In this document: piece by piece, positions 18,192 to 26,505 of the stretch
How the letters are laid out: every line of letters starts with the position of its first letter
Numbering within the stretch: the stretch's first letter is position 1
Origin: Thioclava sp. GXIMD2076
Lineage (GTDB): Bacteria; Pseudomonadota; Alphaproteobacteria; Rhodobacterales; Rhodobacteraceae
Assembly (NCBI RefSeq): GCF_037949795.1
Contig: NZ_CP149934.1
Location: 62,001 to 126,000 of the forward strand
Length of the DNA stretch: 64,000 bases
Direction of reading: 5' to 3'
Made by a program: the position numbers and the translations under genes
The notes under the pieces: model-generated
The model's database searches: none
The model's input: the letters and a program-made list of their open reading frames with translations, nothing else
What the model was told of the DNA's origin: nothing

Positions 18192-19286
18192 TCAGGCCGA
18201 GGCCGGATTGCGAACGGTCAGCACCTGCAGATCCAGCTCGTCAAGATGCGCCAGCACGCGGTCGAAACGGAAGGGCGGCGGCTCGACGGGGAAGGTGGTC
18301 ATCTCGGTCGGGTCACCCACATAGCGGAAGAAGGGTTCAAAGACCGGCGGCACCAGCCAGCCCAAGAAGCGCGTATAGGGCGTGTCGAGACGGTAGGAAT
18401 GCACCGTGCCTGCCGGCACCTGCATGTAGTCGCCCGGATTGAGATGGATCTCCTCGCCATTCACCCACATTGTCATCTGGCCGTCGACGCAGAAGAAATT
18501 CTCGGCGTGATGTTCGTGATAGTGCCACGGGATGGCGGGGCCTGTCGGGCCTTCGGTCATCACGGTGATGAAGCGCTCCTGACTGGTGGCTCGGGTCTGC
18601 AGGAAGGTAAACAGCTGGTCTGCGGCGACCAGATGCTCGCCTTCGCCCGCGCGCAGCACATAGGGGCTATAGCCCTCGGGGATCTCTGTCGCCTCGACCA
18701 GAACCGGAGTTTGCGCAGGGACGGGGCCGCGGAAGCTGACATCAGCGGCGTTCGAGGCCGCGTCCATCTGTGCCTCGCCGAGGGGGGCGCAGGGTGTCTC
18801 GGGGTGGACAGGGCGCGGGAACACGGTGCCGAGCGCCTCCCACATGCCACCGAGCTTCGCCCCGATCGCCCATGTCAGAATGCGCGCACGGTGGCTTTTC
18901 ATCCGGTGACCATGCAGGGTGCCTGCGGGCACGAACGCGTAATCGCCCGCCGTCATCAGATGCAGCCTGTCATCCAGCCACAATTCTACACGGCCATCGA
19001 GGATATAGATCGCCTCATCGGTCTCGGCATGGGTATGCAGCGGCAGTTCGGCATCCATCCCGCCGCTGAGGATCGTGGCGCTATAGGCCTGCGCGGTATC
19101 TTCCGGGCGCGCGATCAGCGTGGCTACCAGCCCGCCCATCAGGTAATGTGGCCCCTGACCATCGCGCATCGCATAAAGCACCGGCGCACCGGGGAGGGTG
19201 CCATCGGCACGAAGACGGGGCAACTGGCCCAGAGGCGTGCGTGGCCCGCCCTGTTTCGCCGCCGGAGGGGAATTCTTGTCAAGCAT
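18192..19286 (-). CDS. Bicupin dioxygenase-like protein (quercetin 2,3-dioxygenase type)
   Basis: A 364-residue protein with two cupin beta-barrels. The first cupin (about 60-150) shows HTHAETDEAIYILDG and a later His in 'PAGTLHGHRM'. The second (about 210-320) shows HYHEHHAENFFCVDG and 'PAGTVHSYRL'. Both therefore keep the HxH...E...H metal triad with Glu. This matches bacterial quercetin 2,3-dioxygenase-like bicupins that cleave flavonols. AAAGGACTTC precedes the start. It sits 39 bp downstream of a carboxylesterase on the same strand, so the two are probably co-transcribed. The substrate is inferred from family resemblance only. Confidence 0.75.
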   Translation of the reverse strand: MLDKNSPPAAKQGGPRTPLGQLPRLRADGTLPGAPVLYAMRDGQGPHYLMGGLVATLIARPEDTAQAYSATILSGGMDAELPLHTHAETDEAIYILDGRVELWLDDRLHLMTAGDYAFVPAGTLHGHRMKSHRARILTWAIGAKLGGMWEALGTVFPRPVHPETPCAPLGEAQMDAASNAADVSFRGPVPAQTPVLVEATEIPEGYSPYVLRAGEGEHLVAADQLFTFLQTRATSQERFITVMTEGPTGPAIPWHYHEHHAENFFCVDGQMTMWVNGEEIHLNPGDYMQVPAGTVHSYRLDTPYTRFLGWLVPPVFEPFFRYVGDPTEMTTFPVEPPPFRFDRVLAHLDELDLQVLTVRNPASA

Positions 19287-19307
19287 ATGAAGTCCTTTCA
19301 GTCTATG

Positions 19308-19327
19308 TGGTCTGGTCTGGTCTGGTC
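19308..19327. repeat. Four tandem TGGTC pentamers
   Basis: TGGTC repeats four times without interruption. The last copy overlaps the esterase stop codon (TGA at 19326-19328 on the minus strand). Slippage here would alter the C-terminus of the esterase and the distance to the bicupin gene. Confidence 0.8.
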
Positions 19328-20816
19328 AGGGCTTGGGCGCCAGGTTCATCGCTGTCAGCACATCCAGAAGTTCGGTGGCCGGATCAGTTCCGATGGTGGT
19401 CTGCGCATCGATCAGCTGCATCTGCGGATGGTCGGTTTTATAGGCAGGCCAGCGGCTGGCCGGAGATCCGTCCCGTGCGAACGCCACCCAGTCATCGGCC
19501 ATCTCGGCCGAGATCCGACCCGAGGGGCCATCCTGCCTGATATGGCCGAACGCATAGGGGATCTCGGCGGTATGGATTGCGCCCGGGGTCTCCTTGCGCG
19601 CCTCTGGCGGCACCCAGCCGAAGCGATAGGCATATACCTCGGCACGCGCCGCCTGCGTCCGTGCGATCTGACGGCTGCCGATGCCCGCAAACCATTCGCT
19701 GGCAATCTGCTCGCGCGCGGCATCTTCGGACTGCGTGCCATAGCCGTAACAGGCGGCTTTGGCCGCTTCATAACGGTCCTGTCCCAACTCCTGCGGGAGA
19801 TCTTGCCAGTAACGCGGTCCGAAAAAGCCTGCTTCCGCCGTGTTCCAGCCGATCAGGAGCGGCACGGGGGCAGCATGGGCGAACCCGTCCGTCAGGGAGT
19901 GCTCTACCGTAATCCCGTCGGCAAAGGGCATGGTATGGGCGGGCGGCAGCTGCACCTTCAGCAGATCGGCCACAGGGAGCGCGCGCAGATCATCGGCGCT
20001 ACAGTCGCGATCAAGCCCGCAATCTTGCGCGAAATCCTGCCCGATATCTTCCGCCTCATCGCGCATGACGGTCGGCACGGCCAGGCCGCCCGATTGCATG
20101 ATCGCGCGGTGGATGAGCCCTTTGGTCTTTGCGCTCGCCAGCAGATAACCTACCGAGACGGCGCCTGCGGATTCCCCGAACAGCGTCACATTATCCGGAT
20201 TGCCCCCGAAGGCCGCGATATTGTCGCGCACCCATTCGAGCGCCGCGATCTGGTCCATCAGCCCGAAATTGCCGCCACTGCCGGTGCCTTCGCCCAAAGC
20301 CGGATGCGCGAATGTCCCCAAGATCCCCAGCCGGTAATTGATGGTCACCACAACGGCGCCGCGCGGTGCGAGATCCTGCCCGTGGTATAGTGCCAGCGAG
20401 CCCGCGCCGAAGCGGAAGCTGCCGCCATGCAGCCAGACCATCACCGGCAGATCCTTCGCGCCTTCCGGCGCCCAGATGTTGAGCGTCAGGCAGTCCTCGT
20501 CCTGTGTGACCTTTGCCAGTGATTTCTCGGGCTCTTTGCGGGCTTCCTGCTGGGGGCAGACCGCGCCGAAACGGGTCGCATCGCGCAGGCCGTCCCAGGC
20601 GATCACCGGCTGCGGCGCGTGCCAACGACGCTCGCCCGAGGGCGGCGCGGCATAGGGGATGCCACGGAAAATGTTCAGTCCGTTCTTCCGCTCGCCCCTG
20701 ATCTGGCCGCCGGTGACCGCGGCCATAGGGGGGGCATTGGCCGGAGCCGCGCTGGCGGCACCTGCCGCGGCGAAGGTGGCGGCGGTGCCGCTCCAGAGAA
20801 ATGTGCGACGATGCAT
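19326..20816 (-). CDS. Carboxylesterase type B, Tat-exported
   Basis: A 496-residue alpha/beta hydrolase of the type B carboxylesterase family. The N-terminus HRRTFLWSGTAATFAAAGAA is a twin-arginine signal, which places it in the periplasm. The nucleophile elbow is FGESAGAVS (Ser near residue 215), the oxyanion hole is WLHGGSFRFG (about 128-137), and 'EDCLTLNIWAP' (about 107-117) is the family signature 2. AGAGAGG sets the start. It is transcribed divergently from a LysR regulator 93 bp away and precedes the bicupin gene, suggesting stepwise hydrolysis and dioxygenation of an aromatic ester. That pathway is inference. Confidence 0.9.
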   Translation of the reverse strand: MHRRTFLWSGTAATFAAAGAASAAPANAPPMAAVTGGQIRGERKNGLNIFRGIPYAAPPSGERRWHAPQPVIAWDGLRDATRFGAVCPQQEARKEPEKSLAKVTQDEDCLTLNIWAPEGAKDLPVMVWLHGGSFRFGAGSLALYHGQDLAPRGAVVVTINYRLGILGTFAHPALGEGTGSGGNFGLMDQIAALEWVRDNIAAFGGNPDNVTLFGESAGAVSVGYLLASAKTKGLIHRAIMQSGGLAVPTVMRDEAEDIGQDFAQDCGLDRDCSADDLRALPVADLLKVQLPPAHTMPFADGITVEHSLTDGFAHAAPVPLLIGWNTAEAGFFGPRYWQDLPQELGQDRYEAAKAACYGYGTQSEDAAREQIASEWFAGIGSRQIARTQAARAEVYAYRFGWVPPEARKETPGAIHTAEIPYAFGHIRQDGPSGRISAEMADDWVAFARDGSPASRWPAYKTDHPQMQLIDAQTTIGTDPATELLDVLTAMNLAPKP

Positions 20817-20887
20817 GGGGCCTCTCTACGATACTTCCGTTGGCAGTTGATCTAGGAGGCTTCTCTTGATAAATAAAATAGATGTAT

Positions 20888-20911
20888 TTGATGGATAAGA
20901 TCATCCAACAT
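20888..20911. promoter_or_regulatory. Candidate LysR operator between esterase and lysR
   Basis: An imperfect palindrome has arms TTGATGGAT (20888-20896) and ATCCAACAT (20903-20911) with a 6-nt spacer; seven of nine positions pair. It overlaps the regulator's start codon, as expected for LysR autoregulation and divergent control. Confidence 0.4.
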
Positions 20912-21827
20912 GATAAACATGCTCGAACCCCGCCAGCTGCGGTATTTTGTGACCCTTGCAGAGGAGCTGCATTACGGTCGCGCGGCGGATAAGCTGAACA
21001 TCGTCCAGCCCGCGCTGAGCATGCAGATCAAGGCATTGGAGGAGGATCTGGGGCATGCGCTCTTCGACCGCTCCGGCAGGCCAATTGCCCTCACACAGGC
21101 CGGACAGGCCTTGTTGCCCGAAGCGCGCGCGATCCTGAGCCAGTGCGAGACCGCGCGCGAAGTTGTGCGCCGTGCGGGCGACGGGCTGACGGGCACGATC
21201 CGGTTGGGGGTTTCGGCCTCGGCGATCATTTCGGGGTTGATGGCGCGGGCCATCCTGCATCACCGCAAGGCGTGGCCGGGGGTGCAGGTCAAACCGGTAG
21301 AGCTGCATCCGGCGGGACAGGTCGTGGCGCTTGCCGAGGGGCAGGTAGAGGCCTGCCTTGGCCCTGCGACATTGGGCTTGGGACAGGATCGCGCCTTCCA
21401 GAGCGATCTTTTGGTGAGCTTTCCCTATCAGGTGGCACTGGCGGCGGACCATCCGCTGGCGGACCGGCCGGCGATCGGAACCGAGGACCTGCGGATGGAG
21501 ACCTTTATCGGCCTGTCGGGCGCGGAGGATCAGGGGGGGATGGAAGCCACCCGCGCGGCGCTCGCATTCGAGCCCTATCACGGTATGAAGGCAGCAAGCC
21601 CGCTGTCGATGCTGGCGCTGGTCGAGGCGGGGCTGGGGATCGCGATCGTCTCGGGGGCGCTGCGCCCGATAATCGGGGCGGGGCTCCGTCTGTTGCCGCT
21701 CAGCGATGCGCGTCACCGGATGGATGTCTCGTTCATTCGTCGTGCCTCCCGCACCGATCCGCTGCTCGAAGCTTTTGCCGCAAGCGCGCGGCATGCCGCA
21801 GACGAGATCGGCCAGAGCCTGTTCTGA
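20910..21827 (+). CDS. LysR-family transcriptional regulator
   Basis: A 305-residue regulator of standard LysR length. The N-terminal winged HTH (about 5-64) reads 'LRYFVTLAEELHYGRAADKL' then 'QPALSMQIKALEEDLG', which are typical. The effector-binding domain covers about 90-300. Two starts, 20910 and 20919, are possible and neither has a strong ribosome site. Because it lies divergent from the esterase-bicupin pair, it most likely controls that pair in response to an aromatic ligand. The ligand is not readable. Confidence 0.9.
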   Translation: MINMLEPRQLRYFVTLAEELHYGRAADKLNIVQPALSMQIKALEEDLGHALFDRSGRPIALTQAGQALLPEARAILSQCETAREVVRRAGDGLTGTIRLGVSASAIISGLMARAILHHRKAWPGVQVKPVELHPAGQVVALAEGQVEACLGPATLGLGQDRAFQSDLLVSFPYQVALAADHPLADRPAIGTEDLRMETFIGLSGAEDQGGMEATRAALAFEPYHGMKAASPLSMLALVEAGLGIAIVSGALRPIIGAGLRLLPLSDARHRMDVSFIRRASRTDPLLEAFAASARHAADEIGQSLF

Positions 21828-21970
21828 AGGTCTGGGGCTTTCCCAAGGCGGAGAATTTCCGCGCAGGGCCCGTATGGACCTGCCCGTTATTCGGGCAATA
21901 CTCGCCTCCCCCATGTGTTTGTCCGGACAGGCCTTGCCTCGGGCCGAGCTTCGCCCTGAGGCTGGAGGTC

Positions 21971-21976
21971 TATAAT
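21971..21976 (+). promoter_or_regulatory. Candidate -10 box TATAAT for peptide ATPase gene
   Basis: A perfect TATAAT lies 24 bp before the ATPase start codon. The best -35 is weak (TTCGCC at 21950, 15-bp spacing), so only the -10 is supported. Confidence 0.35.
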
Positions 21977-21999
21977 AATGACAAACGACTGGAAAACTC

Positions 22000-23625
22000 A
22001 TGACCTCCCAAACGTCGCCCGTGCTCTCGGTGCGCGGGCTTTCGGTGGCCTTGCCCAAGGCGCTTGATCGCCGCTTTGCCGTGGAAAATATCAGTTTCGA
22101 TCTCCAGCAGGGCGAGATCCTGTGCATCATCGGCGAGTCCGGCTCGGGCAAATCGGTGACAGCCAGCACCGTGATGGGGCTTTTGCCCGATGTGATGAAG
22201 GTTGCGGCAGGCGAGATCACCTTCCGTGGCAAGAACCTGCTGGCCCAGCCCGAATCCGAGTTCCGCAAGCTGCGCGGGCGCGCCGTCTCGATGATCTTCC
22301 AGGATCCGCTCTCGGCGCTCAATCCGCTGATGACCATCGGCGACCAGATCCGCGAAGTCCTTGATACCCACCGGATCGGCGATAAGGCGAGCCGTGCGAA
22401 AAAGGTGGTCGAGATGCTGACCGAAGTCGGTCTGCCCGACCCCGAACTGATCCAGCATCAATACCCGTTCCGGCTTTCGGGCGGGCAGCGCCAGCGGGTG
22501 ATGATCGCCATGGCCCTGGCGCTCGATCCCGATATCCTGATTGCGGACGAGCCCACCACCGCGCTGGATGTGACCACACAGGCGCAGATCCTTGATCTGA
22601 TACGCAAGGTGCAGCGGCGCAAGAATATGTCCGTGATGTTCATTACCCATGATTTCGGCGTGGTGGCCGATATCGCGGACCGTGTGATTGTGATGGAAAA
22701 GGGCCATCTGGTGGAACAGGGCGATGCGAAGGCGGTGCTGGAGACGCCCGCCCATCCCTATACCAAGAAGCTGATCGCCGCCGTTCCGACCCTGCGCGAG
22801 GCCGACCGCGACCGCGACACCACCCGCTCCGTGGTGATGGAAGTGAAGAACCTGCAAAAGACATATCGCACACGCTCGGGGTTCCTGGGCAAGATGCGCG
22901 AGGTCCATGCGGTCAATGACATCAGCTTCACCCTGCGCAAGGGCGAGACGCTGGGGATCGTGGGCGAGAGCGGGTCGGGGAAATCCTCGATGGGCAAGGT
23001 GCTGATGAAGCTGATCGGGGCCGATGGTGGCCAGATCCGGTTCCGCGGCGAGGATACGCTCGCCCTGAGCGAGGAAGCCTTCCGACCGCTGCGCGCCCGT
23101 ATCCAGATGATTTTCCAGGATCCTTATGCCTCGCTTAACCCGCGCTTCACCGTGGGCCAGGCGATGTGTGTGGGGCCGGTGGCGCACCGGTTGCTGACGC
23201 AGGCCGATGCGCGCAAGAAGGCCGAGCGTCTTCTGCATACGGTCGGGCTCGATGCGCAGGCCTTTGACCGCTATCCGCACGAGTTCTCGGGCGGTCAGCG
23301 TCAGCGGGTCGGTATCGCGCGGGCGCTGATGTTCGATCCCGATGTGATCGTGGCAGACGAGGCGGTCTCGGCGCTGGATGTGTCCATTCAGGCGCAGGTG
23401 CTCGAACTGCTGAACCGGCTACAGCAGGAAAGCAAGCTGGCGATGGTCTTCATCACCCATGACCTGCGTGTGGCCAGCCAGATCTGCGACGATATTCTGG
23501 TGATGCATCGCGGAAAAATGGTGGAATATGGCCCGCCCTCGCAGATCTTCCGCAATCCGAGCCATGACTATACCCGTAATCTGGTCTCGGCGATTCCGGG
23601 GCTTGCGGCGTCGGAGGCGGCTTGA
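22000..23625 (+). CDS. Fused DppD-DppF peptide ABC transporter ATPase
   Basis: A 541-residue protein with two complete ABC ATPase domains joined in one chain. Domain 1 (about 8-265) has Walker A GESGSGKS and signature LSGGQRQRV. Domain 2 (about 285-530) has a second GESGSGKS and FSGGQRQRV. Both keep the Walker B aspartate (ADEPTTALD and ADEAVSALD) and a C-terminal oligopeptide-type extension. This replaces the separate DppD and DppF subunits of peptide importers. The partner binding protein and permeases lie 2.9 kb downstream (26.5-30.1 kb) beyond four genes, and a terminator follows this gene. Assignment to those partners is inferred from locus and family. Confidence 0.9.
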   Translation: MTSQTSPVLSVRGLSVALPKALDRRFAVENISFDLQQGEILCIIGESGSGKSVTASTVMGLLPDVMKVAAGEITFRGKNLLAQPESEFRKLRGRAVSMIFQDPLSALNPLMTIGDQIREVLDTHRIGDKASRAKKVVEMLTEVGLPDPELIQHQYPFRLSGGQRQRVMIAMALALDPDILIADEPTTALDVTTQAQILDLIRKVQRRKNMSVMFITHDFGVVADIADRVIVMEKGHLVEQGDAKAVLETPAHPYTKKLIAAVPTLREADRDRDTTRSVVMEVKNLQKTYRTRSGFLGKMREVHAVNDISFTLRKGETLGIVGESGSGKSSMGKVLMKLIGADGGQIRFRGEDTLALSEEAFRPLRARIQMIFQDPYASLNPRFTVGQAMCVGPVAHRLLTQADARKKAERLLHTVGLDAQAFDRYPHEFSGGQRQRVGIARALMFDPDVIVADEAVSALDVSIQAQVLELLNRLQQESKLAMVFITHDLRVASQICDDILVMHRGKMVEYGPPSQIFRNPSHDYTRNLVSAIPGLAASEAA

Positions 23626-23628
23626 GGG

Positions 23629-23654
23629 AAGGCGGTGCACTGCACCGCCTTTTC
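23629..23654 (+). terminator. Rho-independent terminator after peptide ATPase gene
   Basis: AAGGCGGTGCA (23629-23639) pairs with TGCACCGCCTT (23641-23651), then TTTCC. It starts 4 bp after the stop codon and separates the ATPase from the marR-led operon. Confidence 0.8.
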
Positions 23655-23669
23655 CATTCCGGTTCGCCG

Positions 23670-23690
23670 GATGCATCGGATCCATGCATC
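23670..23690. repeat. GATGCAT inverted repeat upstream of marR
   Basis: GATGCAT (23670-23676) and ATGCATC (23684-23690) flank CGGATCC. A further GGATGCAT occurs at 23712-23719. The cluster sits between the terminator and the marR operator pair. Confidence 0.5.
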
Positions 23691-23734
23691 ATTCATGGCT
23701 GTCGCGGGTCGGGATGCATGAAATCCGTGCAGTA

Positions 23735-23771
23735 GTTGTAAAGTGCAACCATTATTGTTGTGTTTTACAAC
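23735..23771. promoter_or_regulatory. Paired MarR-type operators
   Basis: Two related 15-bp imperfect palindromes, GTTGTAAAGTGCAAC (23735-23749) and GTTGTGTTTTACAAC (23757-23771), share GTTG...CAAC arms. Their centres are 22 bp apart, about two helical turns, so two dimers could bind the same face. They lie 62-98 bp before the marR start, a position that fits autorepression. Confidence 0.6.
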
Positions 23772-23832
23772 TTTCCCCTTGCCGGATGGTCCTTATGACG
23801 GAACCATGATGGAAGACCCCGAAAGGAACGAC

Positions 23833-24339
23833 ATGGCGGATTTCCTTCCACAGCATGACGATGATGATCCGCCGATGGTGATCGGTGGCCACCGGATCGA
23901 TATCCTCGAGGGAACCCTAAGCTGGTATATCCGCTCGATCGATTCCCTTGTGTCACGCGATCTCGATAGACGCATGGCGCATCTGGAGATCGCCAAAGGC
24001 AAGGGCAAGATCACGGCGCTTTTGCTGGTTGACGATTATCCGGGCATCCGCCCCTCCGAGATTGCCGAGGTGCTGATGCGCGACCGTCCGGCAACAGGGC
24101 GCATCCTCGACCGGATGGTGGAACAGGGCGTGATCCGGCGCGAGCCTTCGCCTGATGACCAGCGCGCGCAGTCGCTCTTTATCACCGAAAAGGGCCATGC
24201 GCTGTCTCTGGAGGTGCGCGAGATCATCCGCAAACAGGAGGCCGAGTTCTTCCAGATGATCCCCGCGCCCGAACGCGATGCCTTCAAGCGCATGCTGAAA
24301 AGTGCCTATATCAATCTGAGGAAAGCCGCCCATGAGTGA
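23833..24339 (+). CDS. MarR-family transcriptional regulator
   Basis: A 168-residue winged-helix regulator. The HTH region contains 'LVDDYPGIRPSEIAEVLMRDRPATGRILDRMVEQG' (given here as residue range about 73-107), with the wing motif 'REPSPDDQRAQSLFITEKG' following; the DxR pattern of MarR wings is present. The start at 23833 is set by AAAGGAACG; an ATG at 23806 is weaker. It overlaps the SDR gene by 8 bp and heads the operon that encodes the oxidoreductases and peptide importer, so it probably represses this operon until a substrate or product binds. Confidence 0.88.
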   Translation: MADFLPQHDDDDPPMVIGGHRIDILEGTLSWYIRSIDSLVSRDLDRRMAHLEIAKGKGKITALLLVDDYPGIRPSEIAEVLMRDRPATGRILDRMVEQGVIRREPSPDDQRAQSLFITEKGHALSLEVREIIRKQEAEFFQMIPAPERDAFKRMLKSAYINLRKAAHE

Positions 24340-25030
24340 CCCGCGCTGTGTAATGATTTCAGGGGCCAATCGCGGTATCGGGGCAGTGCTGGCCAAGCGT
24401 CTCTTTGATGCGGGCTGGTGCCTGAGCCTCGGGATGCGCAGCCCTGCCATGCCCGATTGGGCCGATGCGGCGCGCGTTCAGGTCTGCGCCTATGATGCAA
24501 CCGATCCGGCCTCGGCACAGGTTTGGGCGGATGCGGTGATGGCGCGCTTTGGCCGGATCGACGCGGTGGTGGCCAATGCGGGCATCGCCAATCCGCAGGA
24601 TGTGGTGAACATTTCCGATGACGAGATGAACGCGCTCCTGCAGGTCAATGTGATGGGCCCGCAACGTTTGGCGAAGGCCGCGTGGGACGGGCTGAAGGTC
24701 TCGGGGCAGGGACGGGTGATCCTGCTGGGGTCGCTGTCGGGCAAGCGGGTGAAATCGGCGCGCTCCGGCCCCTATTCGGTATCGAAATTCGCCGCTGTGG
24801 GGCTTGCGCATGCGCTGCGTCACGCAGGGTTCGACGAGGGCATCCGCGCCACGGCCGTCTGTCCCGGATTTGTGGCAACCGATATGGCGCAAAGCCTGAC
24901 CGATCGGGACACAGCCACCATGACCCAGCCCGAGGATCTTGCGCAGGTCATTGAAATGCTGATCAACCTTCCCAATACGGCGAGTGTCGCCGAATTCCAT
25001 GTGAATTGTCAGCTCGAGGAGAGCTTCTGA
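24332..25030 (+). CDS. Short-chain dehydrogenase/reductase
   Basis: A 232-residue SDR with a Rossmann fold. The cofactor motif is GANRGIG (about 11-17), NAG is in 'VVANAGIANP', and the catalytic Tyr-Lys pair is in PYSVSKFA (about 147-154), with the catalytic Ser in 'ILLGSLSGK'. The length is standard for classical SDRs. It overlaps marR by 8 bp and the next gene by 1 bp, so it is part of the same operon. The substrate is unknown; a role in processing the keto product of the FAD oxidases is possible. Confidence 0.88.
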   Translation: MSDPRCVMISGANRGIGAVLAKRLFDAGWCLSLGMRSPAMPDWADAARVQVCAYDATDPASAQVWADAVMARFGRIDAVVANAGIANPQDVVNISDDEMNALLQVNVMGPQRLAKAAWDGLKVSGQGRVILLGSLSGKRVKSARSGPYSVSKFAAVGLAHALRHAGFDEGIRATAVCPGFVATDMAQSLTDRDTATMTQPEDLAQVIEMLINLPNTASVAEFHVNCQLEESF

Positions 25031-26361
25031 TGCCCGGTCCCTTTGTCGTTCCCGTTCATGGTGATGTGGATCTGCCCGAGAAGGTGGATGTGGTGGTGAT
25101 CGGGGGCGGCATCATCGGCACCTCGACGGCGCTGGAGCTGGTCGAGCGGGGCCTGAAGGTTGCGCTCTGCGAGAAGGGCGGCATTGGGCACGAGCAATCG
25201 AGCCGCAACTGGGGCTGGGTGCGGATTACGCGACGCGACCCGCGTGAGGTTCCGCTGATGGCCGAGGCGCTGCGCATCTGGGACGGGATGGCCGAACGCA
25301 CAGGCCGCGATATGGGGTTCAAGCGGTCGGGCATCGCCTTTGCTTGCGCCGATGACAAAGCCTATGCCGAGCACGAGAAATGGCTTGAAAACCTTCGCGA
25401 TTACCAGATCGACAGCCGGATGATCTCGGCGGATGAATTCGCCCAGCTCAATCCGGGGTGCAAGATGAAGGTGACGGGCGCGTTATTCACCGCAGCCGAT
25501 GCCCGCGCCGAACCGCAAAAGGCCGCCCCCGCCATTGCCGAGGCCGCCCGCGATAAGGGCGCATATATCCTGACCGAATGCGCCGTGCGCGGGATCGAGA
25601 CCTCGGGCGGCTATGTCTCGGGGGTGGTGACCGAGCGCGGCCCCATCGCCTGCGAGCAGGTAGTGCTGGCCGGTGGCGCATGGTCGAGCCTGTTTGCCCG
25701 CAATAACGGGCTGCGCCTGCCGCAGCTCAAGGTGAAGAACTCGGTCATCCGCACCAAGCCCCTCGAAAGTGGCCCCGAAATGGCGATTTGGTCGGAAGGC
25801 TTCTCGATCCGCAAGCGTCAAGATGGCGGCTATACGATTGCCGACGGCTTCCGCAATATCGTGGATATCGTGCCCGACAGCTTCCGCTATATGAAGGATT
25901 TCCTGCCCGCGCTTGGTGCCGAGTGGAAGGCGCTGATGCTGCGCTTTGGCGGGCGCTTCTATGACGAGGCCCGCATCCCCAATCGCTGGCGGCTGGATGA
26001 GGCAAGCCCATTTGAGTATAACCGCGTCCTCGACCCCAAGCCCGCCTTCAATCTGCAAGATCAGGCCCTTGCCAATCTGCGCGAGGCGTTTCCGGTGTTC
26101 AATGACGCCCAGATCGCCCAGCGATGGGCAGGCGCCATCGACGTGACGCCCGACGCCATTCCGGTGATCTCGCCCATCGACCAGATCCCCGGTTTCCATA
26201 TCGCCACCGGTTTTTCCGGCCATGGCTTCGGCATCGGCCCCGGTGCGGGCCGACTGATGGCCGATCTGGTCACTGGCCGCACGCCGGTGGTCGACCCCAA
26301 AGCCTTCCGTTTCAACCGCTTTAGTGATGGCACCAAGATAGAGATTATCAGCGGTTTCTGA
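25030..26361 (+). CDS. DAO-type FAD-dependent oxidoreductase (paralogue A)
   Basis: A 443-residue flavoprotein of the D-amino-acid oxidase/DadA superfamily. The FAD Rossmann motif is VVVIGGGIIGTSTALEL (about 19-35), followed by 'EQSSRNWGWVR', a sequence shared by a bacterial subgroup. The C-terminal FAD-binding segment is 'GFSGHGFGIGPGAGRLMADL' (about 399-418). It would oxidise the C-N bond of an amino acid or imino acid. The TGATG overlap with the SDR and GAGGAG upstream set the start. It is closely related to the protein at 31479-32831, with obvious alignment along the whole length, implying a duplication that flanks the transporter genes. Confidence 0.87.
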   Translation: MPGPFVVPVHGDVDLPEKVDVVVIGGGIIGTSTALELVERGLKVALCEKGGIGHEQSSRNWGWVRITRRDPREVPLMAEALRIWDGMAERTGRDMGFKRSGIAFACADDKAYAEHEKWLENLRDYQIDSRMISADEFAQLNPGCKMKVTGALFTAADARAEPQKAAPAIAEAARDKGAYILTECAVRGIETSGGYVSGVVTERGPIACEQVVLAGGAWSSLFARNNGLRLPQLKVKNSVIRTKPLESGPEMAIWSEGFSIRKRQDGGYTIADGFRNIVDIVPDSFRYMKDFLPALGAEWKALMLRFGGRFYDEARIPNRWRLDEASPFEYNRVLDPKPAFNLQDQALANLREAFPVFNDAQIAQRWAGAIDVTPDAIPVISPIDQIPGFHIATGFSGHGFGIGPGAGRLMADLVTGRTPVVDPKAFRFNRFSDGTKIEIISGF

Positions 26362-26364
26362 CCC

Positions 26365-26392
26365 GTCAGGGGGCGGCCCATCGCCCCCTGAC
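26365..26392 (+). terminator. Perfect 11-bp hairpin before the peptide-binding protein gene
   Basis: GTCAGGGGGCG (26365-26375) and CGCCCCCTGAC (26382-26392) surround a 6-nt loop just after the oxidoreductase stop. No T-run follows. Such hairpins often set the higher expression of a downstream binding-protein gene by mRNA processing. Confidence 0.6.
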
Positions 26393-26505
26393 CTCCACCC
26401 CAAGCGGGAACAACCCGCACTCTCGACAGACAGACCTCTCCCCGCAAGCTCCCCGTTTTGCGGACCTGAGAAGATTTGCCTGACACCAACAACAGGGAAT
26501 GTAAG

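Noticed and set aside
18246..20390. A 714-codon open frame on the plus strand
   Set aside because: It is antisense to the bicupin and esterase genes, both with intact catalytic motifs.
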